Positions 42,871 to 52,578 of a stretch of 64,000 nucleotides of DNA are shown here, one piece after another. The notes under the pieces were generated by a model that ran no database searches, was not told the DNA's origin, and saw only the letters and a list, made by a program, of their open reading frames with translations. The DNA comes from Micromonospora echinofusca (GTDB lineage: Bacteria > Actinomycetota > Actinomycetes > Mycobacteriales > Micromonosporaceae), in contig NZ_LT607733.1 of NCBI RefSeq assembly GCF_900091445.1, forward strand, positions 6,671,001 through 6,735,000. The letters run 5' to 3'. Numbering within the stretch: position 1 is the stretch's first letter; the number at the start of each line of letters is the position of its first letter. The translations under genes were made by a program, and so were the position numbers.

Positions 42871-43511
42871 GTGGTTGCTCCCTTCCGGAGGTCGGTGTCG
42901 GCGGGCGCGCCCATCGCCGGCACCGGTAGAGCGGTTTCGGTTCGCGGCCGCACAGCACCCGGCCGTACGGCTCGGCATCGGTGTCGGTGTTCATCAGGGT
43001 GTGTCGGTCAACGGTCCGCACCTCGGGCAGGACCGGGCGGGCGAGTTCCTTCCCGGCGCGGACGACGGTCACCAAACGCCATTGCCTCCTCCAGGTGCTC
43101 GGTTGCGGTGACAGATCGGGGCGACGGGCCGCCGGCGGACTCAGGCGACCGGCACATCGGACTGGCCTGGCGGGCGATCGGTGCCTGCCGGTCCCGTAGG
43201 CCTCGGCGAAGCTCACGCCAGCGGTCGGCGACCGGCCCGGTCCCAGGTCCGGACGCCGAACTGGTGCGGCTCAGCCACCTGTTCGTTCCTCTCGGTCTGG
43301 TCCGGCGGGCGGCCGGTGGGTCCGGCGGCCGGACCGCCAGGCCAGGCGCGGCTAGTCCCAGAATGGTGGGAGAGGGACCGGTGTGTCTTCTCCCCACGTG
43401 CTCGGCACTCCGGTGCCGGCCGCACCGTCCGCTACGTTCGCCCGTCCGACTGAGAGGCCCGGCGGTCGGGGAGTGTCGTGCCGCTGGCGCGCGGCGTCTA
43501 CCCTCGCGGCC
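42871..43511. other. 641-base stretch with no convincing gene
   Basis: Open frames on both strands are Arg/Pro/Gly-rich shadows without recognisable domains, and G+C is less biased at codon positions than in real genes. It holds the upstream region of the SgcJ-like gene. It probably marks the decayed border of the biosynthetic cluster, as a truncated VOC fragment follows shortly. Confidence 0.4.
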
Positions 43512-43628
43512 ATGGGAGCTGTCAAGCCGTGGCACCTGTTCGCCCTGACGATCTGCTGCCTCCTGCCGGTCGTGGCGGCGGTCGTCGGCGGCTTCCTGGC
43601 GACCCGTCGCTCGCGCAACCGGCGCTGA
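43512..43628 (+). CDS. Small single-helix membrane protein (38 aa), hypothetical
   Basis: ATG followed by a short polar start (MGAVKPWHLF), one hydrophobic helix (about residues 9-29, ALTICCLLPVVAAVVGG) and a very basic tail (ATRRSRNRR). The layout is that of the small membrane proteins common in actinobacteria. No clear ribosome site; the function is unknown. Confidence 0.45.
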   Translation: MGAVKPWHLFALTICCLLPVVAAVVGGFLATRRSRNRR

Positions 43629-43655
43629 ACCGCCCGACGCGAAGGGGAGACGGCC

Positions 43656-43790
43656 TCATTCCCCTTCGACGACGGCGCAGACGCAGAACTCGTTGCCCTC
43701 GGGATCGGTGAGTAGAACGTAGTCGTCGCTGGGGTCGTGGTCGTGCCGCACGTAGCTGGCGCCCAGCGCGAGCAGGCGTTGCAGTATCGG
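43656..43790 (-). pseudogene. Truncated VOC/glyoxalase family C-terminal fragment
   Basis: Minus-strand reading ends in LGASYVRHDHDPSDDYVLLTDP, EGNEFCVCAVVEGE and a stop. The W/Y-VLLTDPEGNEFCV core is the typical C-terminal strand of VOC/glyoxalase-like proteins. Nothing upstream in frame encodes the rest: the fragment runs directly into the ABC transporter's end. Remnant of a lost gene. The upstream boundary is approximate. Confidence 0.6.
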
Positions 43791-43827
43791 TCAGCCGCCC
43801 GCCCCGCGCGCTCCGGGCGGTGGACCG

Positions 43828-45696
43828 TCAGGCCGGCACGGGCTGGTCGAACTGGGTCCGGTACAACTCGGCGTACCGGCCGCCCCGGGCCAGCAGGTCG
43901 GGGTGTCGGCCGCGTTCCACGATCCGGCCCTGTTCGAGCACCAGGATCTGGTCGGCGGAACGGATCGTGGAGAGCCGGTGCGCGATGACCACGCTGGTCC
44001 GGCCCGTCAACGCCTCGCCCAGCGCCGCCTGCACCGCCGCCTCGGACGTCGAGTCGAGGTGCGCGGTGGCCTCGTCGAGGATCACCACGCGCGGGCGGGA
44101 CAGCAGCAGCCGGGCGATGGTGAGTCGCTGTCGTTCGCCGCCGGAGAGGCGGTATCCGCGCTCGCCCACGACCGTCTCCAGGCCGTCCGGCAGCGAGCGG
44201 ATCAGGTCGGCCAACCTGGCCCGGCGCAGCACGTCCCACAGGTCGTCCTCGCCCGCGTCCGGTCGGGCGTAGAGCAGGTTGGCGCGGATCGTGTCGTGCA
44301 GCAGGTGACCGTCCTGGGTGACCACCCCGAGGGCGTCCCGGATCGAGTCGCCGGTCAGGTCGCGGACGTCACGCCCGGAGAGCCGTACGGCGCCGGCCTC
44401 CACGTCGTACAGGCGGGGCAGCAGTTGCGCGATGGTGGACTTGCCGGCGCCCGACGAGCCGACCAGGGCGACCATCTGCCCGGGCTCGGCGCGGAACGAG
44501 ATCCCGTGCAGCACCTCCTCGCCGCCGCGGGCGTCGAGCTTCGCGACGTCCTCCAGCGAGGCCAGGGAGACCTTCTCCGCCGAGGGGTACCCGAAGCGGA
44601 CGTCGTCGAACTCGACCGCCACCGGCCCGTCGGGCAGCGGCCGGGCGTCCGGCCTGTCCTCGATCATCGGCTTGAGGTCCAGGATCTCGAAGACCCGCTC
44701 GAAGCTGACCAGCGCGCTCATGATCTCCACCCGCGCGCTGGCGAGCGAGGTCAGCGGCGCGTACAGGCGCGACAGCAGCAGGGCGAGCGCGACGACCGCG
44801 CCGGCGTCGAGCTGCCCGCGGATGGCGTAGACGCCGCCCAGGCCGTACACCAGAGCCAGCGCGAGGGAACCGACCACCGTGAGGGCCGTGATGAAGACGG
44901 TCTGCAACATGGCGGTACGCACGCCGATGTCGCGGACGCGCCGGGCGCGGACGGCGAACTCGGCGGACTCCTCCGCCGGTCGCCCGTAGAGCTTGACCAG
45001 CGTGGCGCCGGGCGCGGAGAACTTCTCGGTCATCCGGGTGCTCATCGCCGCGTTGAGGTCGGCCGCCTCCCGTTCGAGCCGGGCCAGCCTGCGGCCCATC
45101 CTCCGGGCGGGCAGCACGAAGATGGGCAGCAGCAGCAGCGTCAGCAGGGTGATCTGCCAGGAGAAGGTCAGCATCACCGCGAGCGTGAGGACCAGCGTCA
45201 CGGCGTTGCCGACCACGCCCGAGAGCGTGTCGCTGAACGCCTGCTGCGCCCCGATCACGTCGTTGTTGAGCCGCGAGACCAGGGCGCCGGTGCGGGTCCG
45301 GGTGAAGAACGCGACCGGCATCCGCTGCACGTGGTCGAAGACGGCGGTCCGCAGGTCGACGATGAGGCCCTCGCCGATCCGCGCCGACTGGTAGCGGTTG
45401 AGCAGCCCCAGCCCGGCCTCGGCGAGGGCGATGAAGGCGATCGCCACGGCCAGCCGCACCACCGTCGACGTGTCGGTGCCGGTGACGATCGCGTCGACCA
45501 CCCGCCCGGCCAGCACCGGAGCGGCCACGGTCAGGACCGCGGCCACGACGCTGCCCGCCAGGAACCACCCGAGCAGGCGGCGGTGGGGGCGGGCGAAGCC
45601 GCCGATCCGTCTGAGGGTCGCCTTCGAGAAGGGCCGCTGCTCGCGCTGATGCATCGCGTGGTGCAGGGACATCCACGCGGTGACTTCCATGCTCAT
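43828..45696 (-). CDS. ABC exporter (fused permease and ATPase)
   Basis: 622 residues. An N-terminal six-helix exporter domain (about residues 35-330; FSWQITLLTLLLLPIFVLPARRM is in the fourth/fifth helix region) and a C-terminal ATPase: Walker A VGSSGAGKSTIAQ, Q-loop VVTQDGHLLHDT, signature LSGGERQR, Walker B VVILDEATAHLD, H-loop VVIAHRLSTI. Half-transporter that would form a homodimer. Because it borders the biosynthetic cluster it is a candidate product exporter or resistance gene, but ABC exporters of this type also occur as ordinary genes. ATG 45696 or 45690. Confidence 0.9.
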   Translation of the reverse strand: MSMEVTAWMSLHHAMHQREQRPFSKATLRRIGGFARPHRRLLGWFLAGSVVAAVLTVAAPVLAGRVVDAIVTGTDTSTVVRLAVAIAFIALAEAGLGLLNRYQSARIGEGLIVDLRTAVFDHVQRMPVAFFTRTRTGALVSRLNNDVIGAQQAFSDTLSGVVGNAVTLVLTLAVMLTFSWQITLLTLLLLPIFVLPARRMGRRLARLEREAADLNAAMSTRMTEKFSAPGATLVKLYGRPAEESAEFAVRARRVRDIGVRTAMLQTVFITALTVVGSLALALVYGLGGVYAIRGQLDAGAVVALALLLSRLYAPLTSLASARVEIMSALVSFERVFEILDLKPMIEDRPDARPLPDGPVAVEFDDVRFGYPSAEKVSLASLEDVAKLDARGGEEVLHGISFRAEPGQMVALVGSSGAGKSTIAQLLPRLYDVEAGAVRLSGRDVRDLTGDSIRDALGVVTQDGHLLHDTIRANLLYARPDAGEDDLWDVLRRARLADLIRSLPDGLETVVGERGYRLSGGERQRLTIARLLLSRPRVVILDEATAHLDSTSEAAVQAALGEALTGRTSVVIAHRLSTIRSADQILVLEQGRIVERGRHPDLLARGGRYAELYRTQFDQPVPA

Positions 45697-45885
45697 GCCG
45701 CGAACCTAGAACCTGGAGCGAGGTTGAGGTCAAGCCGTTTTCCCGTGCGGGCACCGTGGCGCGGGACGGTGGGCACCTTCGGACATTCCGCGCGCCGCCG
45801 GGCTGCCCGCTCGCGCACGGGGCCACCCGGCGATACCCTCCGTGCTGTGCCCGTCACCCCGCCGCCGTCCGAGAGGAACCCCGTC
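45697..45885. promoter_or_regulatory. Divergent intergenic region (ABC exporter / PPOX protein)
   Basis: 189 bases between outward-facing starts. It should contain both promoters; CCTAGAACCTGGAGCGAGG-type sequence close to the exporter start is the only lower-GC part. Nothing more specific is supported. Confidence 0.35.
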
Positions 45886-46380
45886 GTGAACCGTCAGCCG
45901 GTCGCGGAACCGTCCTTCGCCAGCGAAGGCGCCGAGCCGATGCCCTGGTCGCGGGCGCACGAGCGGCTGGCGGAGGCGGGAGAGTTCTTCCTGTCCACCG
46001 TCCGTCCGGACGGCCGGCCGCACGCCGTGCCGTTGCTGGCCCTGTGGCTCGACGACGGCATGTACTTCTGCTCCAGCGGGTCCGCCCACAAGGTCGGCAA
46101 CCTGGCTACCAACCCGCACTGCGTTCTGACCGTCGGCAGCCCCGAGCTGGACCTGTCCATCGAGGGCACGGCATCGCGGATCAGCGACCCGGCGACGCTG
46201 CGCCGCGTCGCCGAGGCCTACGGGAAGAAGTACGGCTGGGAGGTGACCCCGGTCGACGGCGGGATCGACGGCGACGGGATCGGGCCGTCGCCGTACGTCG
46301 TCTTCCGGGTGACCCCGGCCAAGGTGGTCGGCATGGACAAGGGATCCGGCTTCAGCGCCACCCGGTGGCGGTTCGCCTGA
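45886..46380 (+). CDS. Pyridoxamine 5'-phosphate oxidase-like FMN/F420-binding protein
   Basis: 164 residues of the split-barrel flavin reductase/PNPOx fold: MPWSRAHERLAEAGEFFLSTVRPDGRPHAVPL, GMYFCSSGSAHKVGNLATNPHCVLTVG, then VFRVTPAKVVGMDKGSGFSATRWRF. Actinobacterial members bind FMN or F420. The GTG at 45886 is preferred because GAGAGGAA lies about 9 nt upstream; a GTG 13 codons earlier (45847) is in frame. A general accessory gene, probably outside the biosynthetic cluster. Confidence 0.85.
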   Translation: MNRQPVAEPSFASEGAEPMPWSRAHERLAEAGEFFLSTVRPDGRPHAVPLLALWLDDGMYFCSSGSAHKVGNLATNPHCVLTVGSPELDLSIEGTASRISDPATLRRVAEAYGKKYGWEVTPVDGGIDGDGIGPSPYVVFRVTPAKVVGMDKGSGFSATRWRFA

Positions 46381-46653
46381 CGGGACCGGCCGGGCGCGTC
46401 GGCCGAGGCATCCCGGCGGCCCGGCGCGTCGGCCGGGCAGTCCGGGTGAGCGCGGCGGCGGCCAGCGTCGGCCGCGGAGGGTGGCGGCGCGGCAGCCCGG
46501 GGCGTCGGTCGACCTCGGCAGGCGCGGTCGTCGGGTTGATATCCTCGCCGGGCCGGCCACCTGGCCGGCGCTAATCCCGCTCCGCGCGGCACCGCTGCCC
46601 AGGCGCGGCCGACGGCGACCCGGAGCAGCTCAGGACAGTCGAGAGCCGAGGCG

Positions 46654-47424
46654 ATGATGACCACCTTCAGTTGGTCGGAGCTTCGGCGCCGGCCCGTGTA
46701 CGAGGACGGCCACCTGCTCGTGCTCGACAAGCCCCCGGGCATCTCCGTGATGGGCGAGCGGCACACCGATTCCCTCACCGACCTGGCTGCCGCCGCCGGC
46801 GAGCCGGTGCACTGGGTGCACCGCATCGACAAGGTCACCTCGGGGCTGCTGCTGCTCGCCAGGACGCCTTCGGCGCACGCGTCGCTGACCCGCCAGTTCG
46901 CCGACCGGGGTGCCGACAAGCGCTACCTGGCCTGGGTCGAGGGGGCGCGGCTGCCCGAGCGGGGCACCATCGACCTGCCGCTGCGGCCGGGCCGCAAGGG
47001 CACCATCCGGATCGCGGGGGAGCGCGACGCCATCCGCTACGACGCCGACCGCCGCCGCTTCGAGCTGCCGGAGTCGGCCGTCGACCGCTCCAAGCCGTCC
47101 TACGGGTCGCGCACCGACTTCGCGACGGCGCTGGTCAGCGGCGACCGTACGCTGCTGGTGCTCAAGCCGGTCACCGGTCGACGCCATCAGATCCGCGTCC
47201 ACCTGGCCTGGCTGGGCTTCCCGATCGTCGGCGACCCGCTGTTCCAGCGCGGGCAGCCGGAGCAGCGGACGTACCTGCACTCGTGGGGCTGCGAGATCAC
47301 CTGCGACTGGCGGGACGAGCCGCGTACCCGGTTCTGGGCCCCGCCCGGCGAGGAATTCCTCGACGTCTTCGCCGACGGCCGCAAGCCCCACCTCGACGAC
47401 GCCCTCGAGACGCTGGCCGGCTGA
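46654..47424 (+). CDS. RluA-family rRNA/tRNA pseudouridine synthase
   Basis: 256 residues. VYEDGHLLVLDKPPGISVMG, then the catalytic Asp motif VHRIDKVTSGLLLLAR, KRYLAWVEG, and GRRHQIRVHLAWLGFPIVGDPLF are the RluA family motifs. It isomerises uridine in structured RNA; the exact target cannot be told from sequence. No S4 domain is fused at the N-terminus. Two adjacent ATGs at 46654 and 46657. Confidence 0.9.
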   Translation: MMTTFSWSELRRRPVYEDGHLLVLDKPPGISVMGERHTDSLTDLAAAAGEPVHWVHRIDKVTSGLLLLARTPSAHASLTRQFADRGADKRYLAWVEGARLPERGTIDLPLRPGRKGTIRIAGERDAIRYDADRRRFELPESAVDRSKPSYGSRTDFATALVSGDRTLLVLKPVTGRRHQIRVHLAWLGFPIVGDPLFQRGQPEQRTYLHSWGCEITCDWRDEPRTRFWAPPGEEFLDVFADGRKPHLDDALETLAG

Positions 47425-47731
47425 CCCGGCGCGCGGCCCCAACTCGCGTGACCCGCCGCACGCCGGCCCGGCGGACCACGCCGGCCCGCCGGCCGCCCAC
47501 GATGTGGACCCGCCCCCGGCCACCCGGCGGAAGGGGCAGCCGGAAGTTCCAGCCCAGGGGGACCGTAGGTGTCGTTTCCGACAGATCCGGCCGCTTGTTC
47601 CCGCTCGGCATAGCGGCGTGGCGGGCTTGACCATTAGGCTCGATTGCTGAGTGGAGTCGCCGGACACATCGTCTCTACTCGATGCCGGGTTGCGAGTATT
47701 GGCTGGTTGCGGCACCGAAGGGCAGGACGGA
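47425..47731. other. 307-base intergenic region
   Basis: No gene or RNA was recognised. The left half is proline/arginine-like shadow sequence; the right half (47560-47730) has lower G+C and probably contains the promoter of the following hydrolase gene (a TTGACC and a TAGGCT near 47628-47640 are not well spaced as a consensus pair). Confidence 0.35.
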
Positions 47732-48682
47732 GTGACCCGAGACGGCGAGCCAGGGGCCGACTTCGCCGAACGCGAGGACAGCAGACGCGTGGCGTACGAG
47801 GTGACCGGCGCGCCCGATGGCTTCCCCGTCTTCCTGCTCCACGGCACCCCCGGCAGCCGCCGTGGCCCGAAGCCCCGCGGCATCGTCCTCTACCGCATGG
47901 GCGTCCGGCTGATCGCCTACGACCGGCCCGGCTACGGCGACTCCGACCGCCGCGAGGACCGCGACGTCGCCGACGCCGCCCGCGACGTGGAGGCGATCGC
48001 CGACCACCTGGGCGTGCGGAACTTCGCCGTCGTCGGCCGCTCCGGCGGCGGCCCGCACGCCCTCGCCTGCGCCGCCGACGCGCGGCTGCGCGGCCGGGTG
48101 ACCCGGGTGGCGGTGCTGGTAAGTCTCGCCCCCTGGAACGCGATCGAGCTGGACTGGGTCAACGGCATGAACACCGGCAACGTCCGCGGATTCGGCGTCG
48201 GCAGCCCCGACACGGCCGCCGTCGTCGAGGAGATCCGCCAGCGCGCCGAGCGGGCCGCCGCGGACCCGCGACTGCTCCTGGCGGACCTGAGGACGGAGAT
48301 GAGCACGGCGGACCGCCGGGCGGTCAACGACCCGGCGCTGCGGCGACTCATCACCGACACCTACGCGGAGGCGCTCCGCTCCGGCCCGTACGGATGGATC
48401 GACGACGTGCTGGCCTTCCGCCGCCCCTGGGGGTTCGACCTCGGGGCGATCGACACCTCGGCGACGCCGGTGCGGCTGTGGCACGGCGCCGACGACAACT
48501 TCTCCCCGGTGAGCCACGGCCGCTGGCTGGCCGCGCAGATCCCCGGCGCCGAGATGGAGGTGCAGCCCGGCGCGGCGCACTTCGACGCGGTCGAGGAGCT
48601 GCCGCGCATCCTGCGCTGGCTCGTCGACCCCGACGCGGCACTCGGCGCCGACCTGCTGATCGGCGCGCGACCCGGTCAGTAG
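47732..48682 (+). CDS. Alpha/beta hydrolase
   Basis: 316 residues. HGTPGSRRG oxyanion region, YDRPGYGDSDRRED, nucleophile Ser in VVGRSGGGPHALA, Asp in WHGADDNFSP, and His in GAAHFDAVEELP. Typical small-molecule esterase/hydrolase with unknown substrate. GTG 47732 follows GGACGGA; an upstream ATG in frame at 47651 is less supported. The 3' end overlaps the convergent FxsT-like gene by 7 bp. Confidence 0.88.
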   Translation: MTRDGEPGADFAEREDSRRVAYEVTGAPDGFPVFLLHGTPGSRRGPKPRGIVLYRMGVRLIAYDRPGYGDSDRREDRDVADAARDVEAIADHLGVRNFAVVGRSGGGPHALACAADARLRGRVTRVAVLVSLAPWNAIELDWVNGMNTGNVRGFGVGSPDTAAVVEEIRQRAERAAADPRLLLADLRTEMSTADRRAVNDPALRRLITDTYAEALRSGPYGWIDDVLAFRRPWGFDLGAIDTSATPVRLWHGADDNFSPVSHGRWLAAQIPGAEMEVQPGAAHFDAVEELPRILRWLVDPDAALGADLLIGARPGQ

Positions 48683-51600
48683 GGGTGCGGGTCGAGCACC
48701 CGGCGCACGTACCGCCCGTCGCGCAACACCACGACGCTGGGATGGTGCTGGCCGACCCGGTTGGCGAGCCGGTCGGCGATCCGCATCCGCCCGATGCTCA
48801 CCCGCCCGCCCGACAACGCCTGATGGGCGGTCTCCAGGTTGCCCCGCGCCCGCAGCGTGTCGGGGTGCTCGGGCCCGAGCACCTCGGTGAGCTGCTCCAC
48901 CACGGCCCGCAGCCGGTCGCGGCCCTTCTCCGGCTCCCCGGCGAGGATGGTGAAGACCGCGACGTTGTTGGCCGCCGCCATGGCGAACGGATGCCGGTCG
49001 CCGAGCGTGGTGAGCATCGTCCGCGTCGTCGTGTCGGTGAGCGACCGGCCGGTGCCGGTGTCGCCCGCGTCCCACAGGGCCACGCCGAGGTTGATCCGGC
49101 AGACCAGCGAGTACGGGTGCTCGGCGCCGAAGACCTGGACGAACTGCTGCTCCACCTCGCTCAGCTCCGTCAGGGCCTGCGCGTTCTGCCCCTGCAACAT
49201 CATGTTGGCCGTCCGGCTGAGCCGGCTGAACAGGGTGTCCGGGTTGGTCGGCCCGAGGGTGGCCAGCAGCCGCTGGTAGGTCTCGTCGAGCAGCTGGGCG
49301 GCCTCGGCGATGTCTCCGGTGCTGCGCAGCGACACGGCCAGGTTGGCCTGCGCGGTGAGCACGGCACGGGAGTGGTCGCCGAAGAGGTTCCGGTAGCCGG
49401 TCACCACCTCCCGCAGCAGCGCCACGGAACCCTCGTAGTCGCCGGTCTCCCGCAGGTCGCGGGCGAGGTTGTTGGCCGACACCAGGGTGTTCGGGTGCTC
49501 CGGGCCGAGCACGACCCGTAGCCGCCGGTTGGTGGCCCCGTCGAGGTCGAGGGCCCTGTCGAACATCCCCACCAGGCGGTACGACGCGGCGAGGTTGTTC
49601 GCCGAGTTCAGCGTGCGGCGGTGGTCCTCGCCGAAGACCTCGACCGACGCGGCGTACGTCCGCTGGGTGCGCTCCAGCGCCTCCTGGTATCGACCCAGGG
49701 TGCACAGGTCCGCCCCGTAGCCGCCGGCGGTCATCAGCGTGTGCGGGTGGCTGTCCCCGATCAGCTCCTCCTGCTGGCGCAGGGTGTCCTCGTCCAGCCG
49801 GTAGGCCTCCTCGAACCGCCCGAGGCTGCGCAGCAGGTTCGCCCAGTTGAACCGCAGGTGCAGCAGTTGGACGCGCAGCTTGCGATGCTCCGGCCCGTCC
49901 GGCGGCAGTTCCTCCAGCAGCGCCGACCAGACGGCCTCGGTCTCCCGCGCGTACCGCTCGCCCTGCTCGTACCCGCCGCTGACGTAGATGTAGCGGACCC
50001 GGTCGATGACCAGCTGCCGGACGTCGTCGTCGTCGCAGGAGATCGCGCCGGAGCCGTCGAGGTGCGGCCAGAGCATCCGGAACCGTTGCCGGTTCGTCGG
50101 GTCCTCCACCTCGCCCTGCGGTCGGGATCCGGCGAGGATCTGGTGCACCTCGTGCTTGGCCGTGACCAGTTCGTCGTCGGTCATCCGGGCGCGCAGGGCG
50201 GTCTGCAACAGCCGGTGCACCTGCACCCGGTGGGCGTGCGGGTCCAGCTTGATCAGCGCGAGCTTGTTCATCCGCTGCACCAGCGTCGCCGCGATGTCAC
50301 GTTCGGACACCCGGTCGGCCACCCGCGCGGCGACCACCGGGTCGTGCGGGGCGATGACCCGCGCCACCTGGTCGCCGTAGAGCAGGTCGAGGGAGATCTC
50401 CGGGGCGAGCACCGACGCGAGCTGAAGCAGACGGTACGCCCCCGGGGAGCCCTCCCTCAGCCGCTGCAACGGGAGGTCCCAGACCTCCGTCTCCAGGCCG
50501 GTGCGGCGCAGCCCGGCCAGATATTCGTCGACCGGCGTGCGGGTGTCGGCCAGCCACGCCCCGACCGTCGCGACGAAGATCGGCACGTTCTCCACGGCGT
50601 CGGCGACCCGCTCGGCCTCGGCGACGCTCATCAGGTGCTCGCCCAGGCGGGCGCGCAGGTGCGCCACGCTCTCCGCCCGCTCGAACTCGTCGACGTCCAC
50701 GGCCCGCGCCAGGTCGCCCCAGTCCGGGTTGCGGGTGGTGACCAGGACGTGCCCGTTGCCCTGCGGCAGGTAGGGCCGGACGTCCTCGTAGAGGTCGGCG
50801 TTGTCGAAGATGAGCAGCCAGTGCGGCGGCGGGCTGCCGTCGGCGCGGCGCTCGGTCTGGCTCAGCCGCTGCCGCAGCGCCCGGTTGGTCTCCGGGATCG
50901 TGGTCTGGGGCAGGCCCAGCTCCTCGGCGAGCTCCACCATCCGCACGTCGACGAACTGCGGCGGGTCGGCGGCGACCCACCAGATGATGTCGTACGCGCC
51001 CCGGAACCGGTGGGCGTACTCGATGGCGAGCTGCGTCTTGCCGAGACCGGGACCGCCCCGCAGCGCGACCGGCGTCCCGCCGCCCGCGGCCTTCAGCTCC
51101 TCCCGGAGCCTGCGCAGCAGATCCTCGCGCCCGGTGAAGCGGGCGTTGCGGGCCGGCGCGTTGAACACGCCGGCGCGTACGCCCGGGAAGCGGGCCGGGC
51201 GCAGACCGGCCGCGACCACCGTCCGGCCGACCAGCTTCAGCAGGTGGGTCGCCGCGTCCTCGGCCGTGAGGTCGTGCACGGACGTCCAGCTCCCGACCGG
51301 AACGTCCGGCACGGGCGGGGTGTCGTCGACGTGCACGGCCAGCCAACTCGGCGCGGCCCGGTCCTCGGGGCCGGTGCGGGAGCGCTGGGCCGCCAGGTAG
51401 GCCCGGGAGACCAGCCGGACCTCGCGGAACGCCGTGCCCGTCGGCTCAGGTGCCGGCCCGTCCAGCACGGCGGTCACCACCCGGAGATCCGCGGAGTTGA
51501 GCACCGCCTGCGCCCACTCCGCCCAGATCTGGTCCTCGGGCGCGTGCCGGAGCAGGATCAGCTCGTCGACGACCGCCGGCTTGCGTTCGAAGCGCTGCAC

Positions 51601-52578
51601 CGTCCGGCGGCGCAACTGGTCGTCCATCCGGGGCAGGCCGGTGATCCTGCCGTTGGTGATGTGGCTGGTCAACGTCTCGTACGCCGACAGCAGGGTGGTG
51701 CGCCCGCCGGGCTCGTCACCGAAGGTCGCCAGCGTCTCCTCGTAGGCGTAGTACGCGCGGTAGGGCACCTCGACGGTGAGCCAGTAGGCCTGCCGCTCGC
51801 TGTCGGTCATGCCGCCCGGCAGGCCGGTGAACTTCTGCATGGCCAGCGACCGCCCGGCGTCGCGCTTGCTCTTCTCCCCGTCGTCGACCCGCATCGGCAC
51901 GGGCAGCACCCGGCGGGCCCGGCGTCCCTCGTAGTCCCGGACCCGGGCGGCCACCGCCGCGGCACCGTCGATGCCCTGGTCGCTGAGGGTGAAGCAGTCG
52001 ACCAGGACGTCGGGCAGGTGGATGGTGCAGATCTCGGCGACGTCGCTGATGCCGGTGCGGCTGTCGATGAGCGCGTAGTCGTAGTGCCGCTTCATGTCCT
52101 CGCGCAGCGCGTCGAAGAACTGCGCGCCGCCGAGCCGGTTGTAGAAGTTGTCCCAGTTGAGGCCGGTCACGCTGGTCGCGTAGTCGGGGTTGTGCCGGCC
52201 GGCCAGCAGCAGGTCGAGGCTGCCGCCGCCGGGGAACTCCCAGCCCACCGAGAACGCGTAGCGGTGGACGCGCGCGTACTCCCGGTGCCAGTCGCCGGGG
52301 CGGGGGTCGGCGCCGGTCTCCTCGCGCCGGCGGGCGTTCTCCCACTCGTAGTCGAGGATCAGGTCCATGACACCGCCGGTGGTGGCGACCTGCTCCGCGT
52401 CGAGGAACGGGGCGTAGAAGCGGTGCAGGCCGGGAGATTCCAGGTCCCAGTCTGCGACGAGCACCCGCTGGCCGTTCGCGGCGAGGATCCAGGCGGTGTT
52501 GGCCAGCGCCATCGTGCGGCCCGTACCGCCCTTGTAGGAGTAGAAGGTGATGACCTGCCCTTCGCGCGATGGCGTCAT
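48676..52578 (-). CDS. fxsT: FxsT-like giant ParA/NB-ARC/TPR protein of the Fxs system
   Basis: 1300 residues. Residues ~1-300: ParA/MinD-like ATPase with deviant Walker A KGGTGRTMALAN at 16-27 and DWDLESPGL. A middle linker, then NB-ARC (STAND) ATPase from ~485: P-loop GGPGLGKTQ near 510, Walker B LLIFDNAD. The C-terminal third is a long array of tetratricopeptide repeats (repeated motifs such as HPNTLVSANNLA, HPYSLVCRINLG, HPDTLRARGNLE). This architecture is like NLR-type sensors. Family knowledge: FxsT proteins accompany FxSxx-COOH peptides; function unproven. ATG overlaps the fxsC stop (ATGA), so co-translated. Confidence 0.9.
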   Translation of the reverse strand: MTPSREGQVITFYSYKGGTGRTMALANTAWILAANGQRVLVADWDLESPGLHRFYAPFLDAEQVATTGGVMDLILDYEWENARRREETGADPRPGDWHREYARVHRYAFSVGWEFPGGGSLDLLLAGRHNPDYATSVTGLNWDNFYNRLGGAQFFDALREDMKRHYDYALIDSRTGISDVAEICTIHLPDVLVDCFTLSDQGIDGAAAVAARVRDYEGRRARRVLPVPMRVDDGEKSKRDAGRSLAMQKFTGLPGGMTDSERQAYWLTVEVPYRAYYAYEETLATFGDEPGGRTTLLSAYETLTSHITNGRITGLPRMDDQLRRRTVQRFERKPAVVDELILLRHAPEDQIWAEWAQAVLNSADLRVVTAVLDGPAPEPTGTAFREVRLVSRAYLAAQRSRTGPEDRAAPSWLAVHVDDTPPVPDVPVGSWTSVHDLTAEDAATHLLKLVGRTVVAAGLRPARFPGVRAGVFNAPARNARFTGREDLLRRLREELKAAGGGTPVALRGGPGLGKTQLAIEYAHRFRGAYDIIWWVAADPPQFVDVRMVELAEELGLPQTTIPETNRALRQRLSQTERRADGSPPPHWLLIFDNADLYEDVRPYLPQGNGHVLVTTRNPDWGDLARAVDVDEFERAESVAHLRARLGEHLMSVAEAERVADAVENVPIFVATVGAWLADTRTPVDEYLAGLRRTGLETEVWDLPLQRLREGSPGAYRLLQLASVLAPEISLDLLYGDQVARVIAPHDPVVAARVADRVSERDIAATLVQRMNKLALIKLDPHAHRVQVHRLLQTALRARMTDDELVTAKHEVHQILAGSRPQGEVEDPTNRQRFRMLWPHLDGSGAISCDDDDVRQLVIDRVRYIYVSGGYEQGERYARETEAVWSALLEELPPDGPEHRKLRVQLLHLRFNWANLLRSLGRFEEAYRLDEDTLRQQEELIGDSHPHTLMTAGGYGADLCTLGRYQEALERTQRTYAASVEVFGEDHRRTLNSANNLAASYRLVGMFDRALDLDGATNRRLRVVLGPEHPNTLVSANNLARDLRETGDYEGSVALLREVVTGYRNLFGDHSRAVLTAQANLAVSLRSTGDIAEAAQLLDETYQRLLATLGPTNPDTLFSRLSRTANMMLQGQNAQALTELSEVEQQFVQVFGAEHPYSLVCRINLGVALWDAGDTGTGRSLTDTTTRTMLTTLGDRHPFAMAAANNVAVFTILAGEPEKGRDRLRAVVEQLTEVLGPEHPDTLRARGNLETAHQALSGGRVSIGRMRIADRLANRVGQHHPSVVVLRDGRYVRRVLDPHPY

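Noticed and set aside
46381..46653. Repeated GCGCGTCGGCCG motifs as a repeat element
   Set aside because: Only two or three imperfect copies in a GC-rich gap, easily explained by base composition.
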